In this document: one piece after another, positions 27,262 through 34,156 of the stretch | Layout: every line of letters starts with the position of its first letter | Numbering within the stretch: the stretch's first letter is position 1 | Source: Microvirga arabica | GTDB lineage: Bacteria; Pseudomonadota; Alphaproteobacteria; Rhizobiales; Beijerinckiaceae | Length of the DNA: 64,000 nt | Direction of reading: 5' to 3' | Assembly (NCBI RefSeq): GCF_016811235.1 | Contig: NZ_JAFBID010000007.1 | Coordinates: forward strand, 1 to 64,000 | Made by a program: the position numbers and the translations under genes | The notes under the pieces: generated by a model | What the model was told of the DNA's origin: nothing | What the model saw: the letters and a program-made list of their open reading frames with translations, nothing else | The model's database searches: none

Positions 27262-27462
27262 TTAGCCCGGCCGTCCGACCTGCCGTTCGGAGGACGTATC
27301 GATGGGGGGCAAAAGGGGCTGAGCGTTGCGCTCCGTCACTGTCAGCTGTGAAAAAAGAACCTTCTCAAGGATTGGACCCGCAACGATCCCGGCGACGAAC
27401 GCGAACGCAGCGACTATCAAGCCTACCCGGCCGCAAAGGCTCAGCACATCTTTCAATGCCAT
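27262..27462 (-). CDS. Small single-pass membrane protein of unknown function
   Basis: A 66-residue protein with one hydrophobic helix at ~12-32 ('VGLIVAAFAFVAGIVAGPI') and a polar C-terminal tail. GGGAGG lies 7 bases before ATG 27462, which decides the start; the frame is open further upstream but with no coding look. Function unknown. Confidence 0.55.
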   Translation of the reverse strand: MALKDVLSLCGRVGLIVAAFAFVAGIVAGPILEKVLFSQLTVTERNAQPLLPPIDTSSERQVGRPG

Positions 27463-27828
27463 GGATCCGCCTCCCGCTTGCTTCGTTGAATGAAAGCTTA
27501 AGAGACGAAGCCGCTGCCGCCAATAGACTAAAGCAGTAGACAGACCGGATGCCGGACGAAGGTGCTTGAGCATTCTTCCCGAACGTCCGGCAACCAAAGT
27601 GATTTCGGAAACAGCTTCCTTGCAATTATTTTTTCAGGTCAGCTCCAAACTGCGCTCCTGCTCAGGCCATTTGAAACATTGTTTGCAGCATTTCCCCTTC
27701 ATGTTCAGCCTGTCGATTCTGCCTGACCTTCTCACCCGAATTGTGAGCCCACGCATCACCGTCTTGGGCGATGGGCTGAACAATTCAGCCTCGTTTGATT
27801 TGACCATGGGTGGAACCGGATCGCTTGC
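27463..27828. other. 366-base divergent intergenic region with a nested inverted repeat
   Basis: This gap lies between the small membrane protein (minus) and selO (plus). It contains a perfect 9-base inverted repeat, TGCCGGACG (27550-27558) and CGTCCGGCA (27584-27592), with a smaller TGCT/AGCA repeat inside. No gene is supportable. No T tract follows, so it may be a regulatory structure rather than a terminator. Confidence 0.45.
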
Positions 27829-29250
27829 ATGTCCTACTCGCCTGACTTTTCTCCTTCGACGCATCACGAGGAACTCGGCCCCTCCTTCTACGATGCTGTC
27901 GAGCCGGCACGCTTTCCGCAGCACATCCTGCGCTACCGCAACCAGCGCTGGGCAGAGCGGATTGGCCTCGATGCTCTGAACGATCAGGAATGGATTGACC
28001 ATTTCGGCCGTTTCCAGCCGTTGCCCGGAAGCTTCGAGCAGCCGCTGGCCCTGCGCTATCACGGCCATCAGTTCAGAACCTACAATCCCCATCTCGGCGA
28101 CGGGCGCGGCTTCCTCTTCGCCCAACTCAAGGATGTCGAGGATGGAAGGCTTCTTGACCTTGGCACGAAGGGAAGTGGCCAGACACCCTGGTCGCGCCAC
28201 GCGGATGGCAGGCTCACGCTCAAGGGCGGTGTGCGGGAAATTCTTGCAACCGAGATGCTTGAGGCCCTCGGCGTCGAAACCTCCAAGTCCTTCAGCCTGA
28301 TCGAGACGGGTGAGGAACTCGAGAGAGGCGACGAGCCGTCACCGACACGGTCATCGGTTCTGGTTCGCCTCAGTCACTCACATATCCGCATCGGAACGTT
28401 CCAGCGCTTTCTCTACTTCGACGAGGTCGACAACCTGCGAAGGCTGCTCGACCATACGGTACGAACCTATCTCCCCGAGACCTGGCGAGATGAGGAGCCC
28501 GCCCGTGCGGCCGCGTTTCTCGAGCAGGTCTGCCGGCGCGTTGCCCGCATGGACGCGCAGTGGATGGCTGCGGGCTTCGTCCACGGCGTGCTCAACACAG
28601 ACAACATCAATATCACCGGGGAAAGCTTCGACTACGGACCCTGGCGCTTTCTGCCCCACTACGATCCAGGCTTCACGGCAGCTTATTTCGATGAGACCGG
28701 CCTCTATGCCTTCGGTCGGCAGCCCGACGCATTGCTATGGAACCTCTACCGTCTGGCGGAGTGCCTGCTCCCCCTGGCCCCGCAGGATCTGCTGGAGCAG
28801 GCGCTCGCCTCTTTCGAGCCTGCACTCCACCGGGAGTTCGCGCAGGCCATCCTGCGCCGGCTTGGTCTCCAATCCAGAGGCTACGAGCATGACGGGGCAC
28901 TGGCCAAGGCCCTATGGACCTTCCTTTACGAGACGCGCGCACCCTTCGAGCAGACGTTCTTCGATTGGCATGGCGGCTTGATGAGCAGCCCACGCGCAGA
29001 AAAGAGCCCTTCGGCCGCCTTCTATGCGAATGAGTCCTTCCGTGCAGTCCAGGCGGCTCTCGATGGTTTCCTGCCGTCTCCGGGCATCAACCACACTCAT
29101 CCCTATTTCGAGCAGCCGAAGCCCTGCACCATGCTGATCGATGAGGTGGAGGCGATCTGGGCCCCCATCGCTGCAGGGGACGACTGGTCCGCCTTCTCGT
29201 CTAAGCTTGAAAGCATCAGGGGCATGGCCGAAGCCTACCGGGCCTATTAG
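27829..29250 (+). CDS. selO: Protein adenylyltransferase SelO (YdiU/UPF0061)
   Basis: A 473-residue pseudokinase-fold enzyme that transfers AMP from ATP to protein hydroxyls and is linked to redox homeostasis. Family blocks seen: 'LALRYHGHQF' and 'LGDGRGFLFAQLKD' early, 'DLGTKGSGQTPWSRHADGRLTLKGGVREIL' with the flipped-nucleotide-binding Lys region, 'RLSHSHIRIGTFQRF', and the metal-binding 'HGVLNTDNINITGESFDYGPWRFL'. It is of normal bacterial length. It stands alone, with no co-directional neighbour within 250 bases. Confidence 0.92.
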   Translation: MSYSPDFSPSTHHEELGPSFYDAVEPARFPQHILRYRNQRWAERIGLDALNDQEWIDHFGRFQPLPGSFEQPLALRYHGHQFRTYNPHLGDGRGFLFAQLKDVEDGRLLDLGTKGSGQTPWSRHADGRLTLKGGVREILATEMLEALGVETSKSFSLIETGEELERGDEPSPTRSSVLVRLSHSHIRIGTFQRFLYFDEVDNLRRLLDHTVRTYLPETWRDEEPARAAAFLEQVCRRVARMDAQWMAAGFVHGVLNTDNINITGESFDYGPWRFLPHYDPGFTAAYFDETGLYAFGRQPDALLWNLYRLAECLLPLAPQDLLEQALASFEPALHREFAQAILRRLGLQSRGYEHDGALAKALWTFLYETRAPFEQTFFDWHGGLMSSPRAEKSPSAAFYANESFRAVQAALDGFLPSPGINHTHPYFEQPKPCTMLIDEVEAIWAPIAAGDDWSAFSSKLESIRGMAEAYRAY

Positions 29251-29293
29251 CCTTGCTGGAAAGTTTACCTACGTTCTTTTATTGATGCTAATG

Positions 29294-29322
29294 GCTAAGT
29301 TTCACTTATAGGGTAACTTAGC
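29294..29322. repeat. Inverted repeat upstream of the glycine-rich protein gene
   Basis: GCTAAGTT (29294-29301) and AACTTAGC (29315-29322), separated by 13 bases, in an AT-rich stretch after selO. It could be an operator or a weak terminator for selO. There is no T tract. Confidence 0.4.
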
Positions 29323-29416
29323 AATAACAGACACAATCAGAGCCATATTCTCCTCACATAGCGCATAGGCCAGGAAAGTTCCCCTCACAAAGAGATTAGA
29401 ATTTCATCAGATCTCA

Positions 29417-29441
29417 GGAACGTTATCCCTATACATGCGTC
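29417..29441 (+). promoter_or_regulatory. Near-match to an EcfG promoter before the glycine-rich protein gene
   Basis: GGAAC (29417-29421), 16 bases, then CGTC (29438-29441): one mismatch from GGAAC-N16-CGTT. The start codon is 67 bases further on. This is a suggestion of general-stress control, not proof. Confidence 0.35.
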
Positions 29442-29442
29442 T

Positions 29443-29492
29443 ATTAGCCAAGCAAGCTGTCTGAAGGCAGCTACACATCACAATTGGCTAAT
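29443..29492 (+). other. Potential 5' leader stem-loop of the glycine-rich protein gene
   Basis: ATTAGCCAA (29443-29451) and TTGGCTAAT (29484-29492) are perfect 9-base complements. Inside lies a second pair, AGCTG (29455-29459) and CAGCT (29468-29472). The outer arm ends 15 bases before the ATG, just before the AGGTGA ribosome site, so folding could affect translation. Whether it is transcribed depends on the true start site. Confidence 0.4.
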
Positions 29493-29507
29493 TATGTAGG
29501 TGAACAC

Positions 29508-30440
29508 ATGAAGCGTTCGCACGCTCTTGCTCTGTCCGGCGCAGCCCTCTTCCTTGCTGTCAGCACTCCGGCCCTTGCCCAGAGCCTCAGGTCCGGACCG
29601 CAATGCATACCGGCGGTCGCCAATCCCTCCATGTACCACAACTGCCGGCTTCAGGTCGTGCAGGGTCAGGAGGTCTGCCGTTGCGCTATCCGCCCTCAGG
29701 CTCTGCGCAGAATGGATGATCGTACCAGTGAGCGGAATCAGACCGACGCTGTAACCGGCTCGATTGGCCGTGACCAGACGATTATTCCTGGCACCGGCAA
29801 CCCTGTGGTCGGTGCGCCCGGCGGCGTCAATGACGGACGTGGTCCCAGCCGTGGCGGCTCTGTTGCGGATCGTGGCAACTCGGGAACCGGTGGTACCGGT
29901 ACCACCGGTGGCACCGGCGGCACGGGCGGAACCGGTAGCGCCGGCGGCAATGGCAGCACCGGCGGAACCGGCGGCACGGGTGATGACGGCGCCGGCGGCA
30001 CAGGCGGTACCGGGGGAACCGGAGGCAATGGTGGCACGGGTGGCAATGGTGGCACCGGCGGTAATGGTGGTACCGGCGGCACGGGTGGCACCGGTGGTAA
30101 TGGGGGCATTGGCGGGTCCGGCAACGGCAATGGCAACAACGGCCATGGCAACGACCCCGACGGCAATGACTCGTCGAACCCGGGTAACTCCAACAATGGT
30201 GACGGCACCGATGCAGACGGCCCGGCCGGTAATGGCAATGGCAACGGTGGCGGCAATGGAAGTGGCAATGGCGGAGGCCGTGGCAACAACGGTCACGGCA
30301 ACGACCCCGACGGCAACGACTCGTCGAATCCGGGCAATTCCAACAACGGTGACGGCACCGACGCGGATGGCCCGGCCGGAGGCGGCAATGGTAACGGAAA
30401 CGGCGGTGGCAATGGAAATGGCCGCGGCGGTAAGGACTAA
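29508..30440 (+). CDS. Secreted glycine/asparagine-rich low-complexity repeat protein
   Basis: A 310-residue protein. Residues 1-24 are a signal peptide ending 'TPALAQS'. The mature N-terminus (~25-70) is ordinary sequence with three or four Cys ('GPQCIPAV', 'HNCRLQVVQGQEVCRCAI'), which could form disulphides. From ~residue 120 the protein is almost wholly Gly with Thr, Asn, Ser and Asp: first GGTGGTGG/GGNGGTGG tracts, then two copies of a 33-residue unit starting 'GNNGHGNDPDGNDSSNPGN'. Asp-rich turns could bind calcium but are not canonical RTX nonapeptides. ATG 29508 is chosen for the signal peptide and AGGTGA site. Function unknown; a cell-surface or matrix protein is plausible. Confidence 0.75.
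   Translation: MKRSHALALSGAALFLAVSTPALAQSLRSGPQCIPAVANPSMYHNCRLQVVQGQEVCRCAIRPQALRRMDDRTSERNQTDAVTGSIGRDQTIIPGTGNPVVGAPGGVNDGRGPSRGGSVADRGNSGTGGTGTTGGTGGTGGTGSAGGNGSTGGTGGTGDDGAGGTGGTGGTGGNGGTGGNGGTGGNGGTGGTGGTGGNGGIGGSGNGNGNNGHGNDPDGNDSSNPGNSNNGDGTDADGPAGNGNGNGGGNGSGNGGGRGNNGHGNDPDGNDSSNPGNSNNGDGTDADGPAGGGNGNGNGGGNGNGRGGKD
30132..30380 (+). repeat. Two 99-bp direct repeat units in the glycine-rich gene
   Basis: Units at 30132-30230 and 30282-30380 are offset by 150 bases and encode the same 33 residues. They differ only at scattered third positions, so the duplication has been under protein-level selection. Confidence 0.85.
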
Positions 30441-30459
30441 AGCTCTCTAACTAAAATAA

Positions 30460-30495
30460 CAAAGCCCGTGGGTGCCTCCGCACCCACGGGCTTTG
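30460..30495. terminator. Strong bidirectional hairpin terminator
   Basis: A perfect 16-bp stem, CAAAGCCCGTGGGTGC (30460-30475), 4-base loop, and its exact complement (30480-30495), lies between the convergent glycine-rich gene and glgA. The A- and T-containing stem ends and the bases after it fit use in both directions. Confidence 0.85.
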
Positions 30496-30556
30496 TGTGT
30501 TAGAACAGCATCATTGGCAAGTGTTGTGCAACCGACGTTTTAGCCGACCGGTAGCA

Positions 30557-32083
30557 CTAGGCCAAAGCCGCCTGGCAGGCACGCTCATAAACTTCCTGAT
30601 ACCGTGAGGCGGAGCGGTCCCAACCGTGAGGCCTGTTCATCGCAGCGCGACGCATGGTCGTGAGCCGAGACCTCGAGCGGAAGGTTTCGAGGCCTCGCCT
30701 GATCGCATCCTTGAATCGGTTGAGCGAAGGTTCGCCGAACAGAAATCCAGTGACGCCGTCCTCGATCGTGTCGGCCAACCCGCCGGTCTTGTGCGCAATT
30801 GGCAGTGAGCCGAACCGCTGCGCATACATCTGACTGAGACCGCAGGGCTCGAACCGGGATGGCATGAGCAGGAAATCGCTGCCTGCATACATGCGACGGG
30901 CATCGCCTTCGTCATATCCGATCTTGACGCCGATGGAACCGGGATGACGGCCCGCAAGCGCCTCCAGCTCGGATTCGAAGCGAGGCTCTCCCTGGCCGAT
31001 GACGGCAATCTGCCCACCTTGGGACACGATGGTTTCCGCCGCCGAAATGGCAAGGTCCACGCCCTTCTGATGAACAAGGCGCGACACCACGGCAAAGAGC
31101 GGGCCGGAGGACAGGTCGAGTCCGAAGCTTTTGCGCACAGTGTTGGCATTGGCACGCTTGCCACGGAAGTTCTCGGCCGAAAATCGGCTGACCAGATATG
31201 GATCCGTGCTTGGATCCCAGCTCGCATCGATGCCGTTGATGATGCCGTCGAGACGTCCCTCCTCAGCGCGGGTTCTGAGCAGTCCATCGAGCCCGCAACC
31301 GAATTCCGGCCGCGTAATCTCCTGGGCATAGGTGGAGCTCACCGTCGTGATGTGGGACGAGTAATAGATGCCGGCCTTCAGGAAAGACAGCTTGCCGTAG
31401 AACTCAACGCCATTGATTTGAAAGGCCGCATCGGGAATTCCAAGATGGGAAAGGCGCCCACGATCAAAATTTCCCTGATAGGCAAGATTGTGAATTGTCA
31501 GGATTGTCGGAATTCGCTGCCCGCGCCAAGCGAGATAGGCCGACGCAAGCCCGGACGGCCAATCGTTGAGGTGCAGGAGATCGGCGCGCCACAAGGGATC
31601 GCCGTTGCCGCAGGCGATATCGGCCGCCGCCAATCCCAGACGCGCGAAACGGATATCGTTGTCGCTCCAATCCGCACCGAAGCTGTCGACATAAGGCGAT
31701 CCATCGCGGTCGTAGAGTTCCGAACACAGGAGAACGTAAACTGTCAGGCCATCCTGAGTCGTCCCGCGTCCGAGACCGCAGGCCGGTATGCCGAATGAGG
31801 CCGGCAGGCGGGCAATCTCCTCCAAATCGCTGATCTGCGAGAGAACCTGACGGTAACCGGGAATAAGGATTCGCACATCGTAGTGATGGCGCAACGCCCG
31901 CGGCAAGGCTGCCGCCACCTCACCAAGGCCACCAGCCTTGATGTAATCGGCGATCTCGGATGTAATGAAGAGAATTGACTGACGGCGCTTGATGGAAACC
32001 GAAGCCTGGGAGCCGCTCAGAAGTTCGGCATGCGCCAAGGCCGAGACACCTGAAACGGTGTCCAGTTGAGATGAGTCCAGCAT
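30557..32083 (-). CDS. glgA: Glycogen/starch synthase GlgA-family glycosyltransferase (paralogue 2)
   Basis: A 508-residue GT5 family protein that would extend alpha-1,4-glucan from ADP-glucose. The N-terminal donor motif is 'FITSEIADYIKAGGLGEVAAALP', where canonical GlgA has KxGGLADV. Later blocks are 'LHLNDWPSGL', 'TIHNLAYQG', 'INGIDASWDPSTDPYL', 'VSRLVHQKGVDL', '[35 protein letters not shown]'. A ~32-residue N-terminal extension precedes the first strand. A second, more canonical GlgA is encoded at 41359-42807, so this copy may be specialised, for example in stress or in primer formation. It is divergent from treZ across 252 bases. Confidence 0.9.
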   Translation of the reverse strand: MLDSSQLDTVSGVSALAHAELLSGSQASVSIKRRQSILFITSEIADYIKAGGLGEVAAALPRALRHHYDVRILIPGYRQVLSQISDLEEIARLPASFGIPACGLGRGTTQDGLTVYVLLCSELYDRDGSPYVDSFGADWSDNDIRFARLGLAAADIACGNGDPLWRADLLHLNDWPSGLASAYLAWRGQRIPTILTIHNLAYQGNFDRGRLSHLGIPDAAFQINGVEFYGKLSFLKAGIYYSSHITTVSSTYAQEITRPEFGCGLDGLLRTRAEEGRLDGIINGIDASWDPSTDPYLVSRFSAENFRGKRANANTVRKSFGLDLSSGPLFAVVSRLVHQKGVDLAISAAETIVSQGGQIAVIGQGEPRFESELEALAGRHPGSIGVKIGYDEGDARRMYAGSDFLLMPSRFEPCGLSQMYAQRFGSLPIAHKTGGLADTIEDGVTGFLFGEPSLNRFKDAIRRGLETFRSRSRLTTMRRAAMNRPHGWDRSASRYQEVYERACQAALA

Positions 32084-32204
32084 GTTAGCTCAGAGGCGCG
32101 ATCCCCACCGACTCCCCGCGCCATAGGCAGTCGGGCTTTCAACTCGCGACCCCTCGATATGGTTCCGCAAAATTTTTGGAAAATTCCTGATTAGCCCTTT
32201 CAGC

Positions 32205-32260
32205 CAGCTTGGCTGGTGTATCGTTGCTCAGTTGACGACCTGCAGACGTCAGCTTGGCTG
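32205..32260. repeat. Two copies of CAGCTTGGCTG in the glgA/treZ divergent region
   Basis: CAGCTTGGCTG occurs at 32205-32215 and again at 32250-32260. Each is itself an inverted repeat (CAGC/GCTG), and the spacing is 45 bases. A shortened copy, CAGCTTGGC, occurs at 39050-39058 before glgX. These could be sites for a regulator of the island. The second copy is followed by seven T, so a weak terminator is an alternative. Confidence 0.4.
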
Positions 32261-32277
32261 TTTTTTTCTGCTGCTCC

Positions 32278-32302
32278 GGAACATTGCCCTGAACTGCTCG
32301 TT
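32278..32302 (+). promoter_or_regulatory. EcfG-type general stress response promoter of treZ
   Basis: GGAAC (32278-32282), exactly 16 bases, then CGTT (32299-32302): a perfect match to the alphaproteobacterial EcfG consensus. The treZ start is 33 bases downstream, a normal leader length. Trehalose genes are commonly in this regulon in the group. Confidence 0.7.
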
Positions 32303-32335
32303 CGCAAGTGCTTCCCATGCTTCTCCGGAGTTCCG

Positions 32336-34156
32336 ATGCGGCGCGTTCACTCCATGCCATTTGGGGCTGAGATAACTCCCGATGGTATTCGCTTTGCCCT
32401 ATGGGCTCCCACGGCCAAGGACGTGCGGCTCGTTCTCGATACGGCCGAGCTTACGATGACGGCAGATGACGGAGGTTGGTATCGCCTCGTCTCGCAGGAC
32501 GCCCGTGCGGGCAGCCGCTACGGCTACAAAATCGACGGCAGCCTCGTGGTGCCCGACCCGGCCTCCAGATTTCAGCCTGATGATGTCCACGGCCTGAGCC
32601 TCGTTGTCGATCCCGCAACATATCAGTGGTCCGACACAGCTTGGACCGGACGCGCTTGGGAAGAAACTGTCCTCTACGAGGTCCATGTGGGAACCGCGAC
32701 CCCGGAGGGCACCTACGCTGGCCTGATGGCCAAGTTGGAAGAGTTGCGCGATCTCGGCATCACGGCCGTCGAGCTCATGCCCATCGGCGAGTTCCCGGGG
32801 CGGCGCAACTGGGGTTATGACGGCGTCTTGCCCTACGCGCCGGATGCAGCCTATGGCAGCCCCGACGACCTGAAGCGCCTCGTAGAGCACGCGCACGCGC
32901 TCGACATCATGGTCTTCCTCGATGTGGTCTACAATCACTTCGGCCCGTCCGGCAATTATCTCCACGCCTATGCGAAGACCTTCTTCACGGAGCGCCACCC
33001 GACACCCTGGGGAGCAGGCATCAACGTGGACGGGGAAGGCAGCCGCAACGTGCGTGACTTCTTCTTCCACAACGCGCTCTACTGGCTGGAGGAGTTTCAT
33101 ATCGACGGCCTTCGGTTCGATGCCGTGCATGCCATCGTGGATGACAGCAAGCCGCACTTCATCGAAGAGCTGGCCAACCAAATCCGCGAAGCCATTCCTG
33201 ATCGCCACGTTCACCTTGTGCTCGAAAACGAAGCCAATCAGGCGCGCTGGCTCGGCCGCGAAGCGGATGGACGACCGAAGCTCCACACGGCGCAGTGGGC
33301 CGATGACATTCACAACTCCTGGCATGCCCTGCTGACCGGCGAGAATGAAGGCTATTACGAGGACTATGCCGACCGACCGCTCAAGCACCTCGGACGGGCG
33401 CTGGCGGAAGGTTTCGCCTATCAGGGTGATCCGTCTCCGCATAAGGACGGCGTCGTGCGCGGCGAGCCCTCGGGGCATCTGACTCCAACGGCCTTCGTGT
33501 CCTTCCTTCAGAACCACGATCAGGTGGGAAATCGCGCCTTTGGCGAACGCCTCTCGCAGCTGATCTCGCCCGGCCGCTTGGCCCTTGCGCAGGGCGTATT
33601 CCTTCTGTCGCCGCACATCCCACTGATCTTCATGGGCGAGGAGTGGGCTGCCTCGACGCCGTTCCAGTTCTTCGTCGATTTCGAGAGCGAGCCGGATCTG
33701 GCCAAGGCCGTGCGCGAAGGACGGCGTGGCGAGTTCAAACGCTTCAAGGCCTTTACGGATCCGGAGATGTCGCAGCGCATTCCCGACCCGACGGACCGCG
33801 CCACGTTCGAGCGATCCAGAATCGATTGGTCGGAGGTTGCGCAATCACCGCATCAAGAGGTTCTCGCGCAGACCCGTCACCTGCTCGACCTGCGCCAGAC
33901 GGAAATCGTGCCTCTCCTGAAGAGCCAGTACCGCGGCTCGAATTATGCGATCTCACCCGAAAGGTCCCTCGACGTGACCTGGACTTTCACGGCCGGCACG
34001 CTTCGCCTGCTGGCCAATTTTGGCGAGAGGGTCGTGAACAAGACGATGCATGAAAGCACTCGTGTGCTCTGGTCAAGCAGCGGCGCCGGGCCTGCAACCG
34101 GGAGCCTTCAGCTCCCACCGTGGTCGGCATTCATCATGAAGGAGACGTCCGCATGA
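32336..34156 (+). CDS. treZ: Malto-oligosyltrehalose trehalohydrolase TreZ
   Basis: A 606-residue GH13 enzyme that releases trehalose from maltooligosyl-trehalose made by TreY. It begins with an N-terminal beta domain ('FGAEITPDGIRFALWAPTAKDVRLVL'). Catalytic barrel motifs follow: 'FLDVVYNHFGPSGNYL', 'GLRFDAVHAI' with the nucleophile Asp, 'LVLENEANQARWLG' with the acid/base Glu, and 'FLQNHDQVGNRAFGERL'. The Trp-containing 'NSWHALLTGENEGYYEDY' block is typical of TreZ and separates it from GlgB. ATG 32336 has GGAG 5 bases upstream and follows the EcfG-type promoter. The stop overlaps the next gene as ATGA, so TreZ and TreY are co-translated. Confidence 0.93.
   Translation: MRRVHSMPFGAEITPDGIRFALWAPTAKDVRLVLDTAELTMTADDGGWYRLVSQDARAGSRYGYKIDGSLVVPDPASRFQPDDVHGLSLVVDPATYQWSDTAWTGRAWEETVLYEVHVGTATPEGTYAGLMAKLEELRDLGITAVELMPIGEFPGRRNWGYDGVLPYAPDAAYGSPDDLKRLVEHAHALDIMVFLDVVYNHFGPSGNYLHAYAKTFFTERHPTPWGAGINVDGEGSRNVRDFFFHNALYWLEEFHIDGLRFDAVHAIVDDSKPHFIEELANQIREAIPDRHVHLVLENEANQARWLGREADGRPKLHTAQWADDIHNSWHALLTGENEGYYEDYADRPLKHLGRALAEGFAYQGDPSPHKDGVVRGEPSGHLTPTAFVSFLQNHDQVGNRAFGERLSQLISPGRLALAQGVFLLSPHIPLIFMGEEWAASTPFQFFVDFESEPDLAKAVREGRRGEFKRFKAFTDPEMSQRIPDPTDRATFERSRIDWSEVAQSPHQEVLAQTRHLLDLRQTEIVPLLKSQYRGSNYAISPERSLDVTWTFTAGTLRLLANFGERVVNKTMHESTRVLWSSSGAGPATGSLQLPPWSAFIMKETSA

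Noticed and set aside
29738..30289. Proline-rich open frame opposite the glycine-rich gene
   Set aside because: Poly-proline is the automatic antisense product of GGN-rich codons; the plus-strand frame has a signal peptide and ribosome site.
30132..30380. Repeats considered as a CRISPR-like array
   Set aside because: There are only two 99-bp units, in frame within a coding region, with third-position differences; no spacer pattern or cas genes.
32139..32166. EcfG promoter for the second glgA on the minus strand
   Set aside because: GGAAC-N17-AGTT has a mismatch in the strict -10 box and no other support.
32250..32267. Rho-independent terminator (CAGC-TTG-GCTG followed by seven T)
   Set aside because: The stem is only 4 bp and lies in a divergent promoter region where no plus-strand gene ends.
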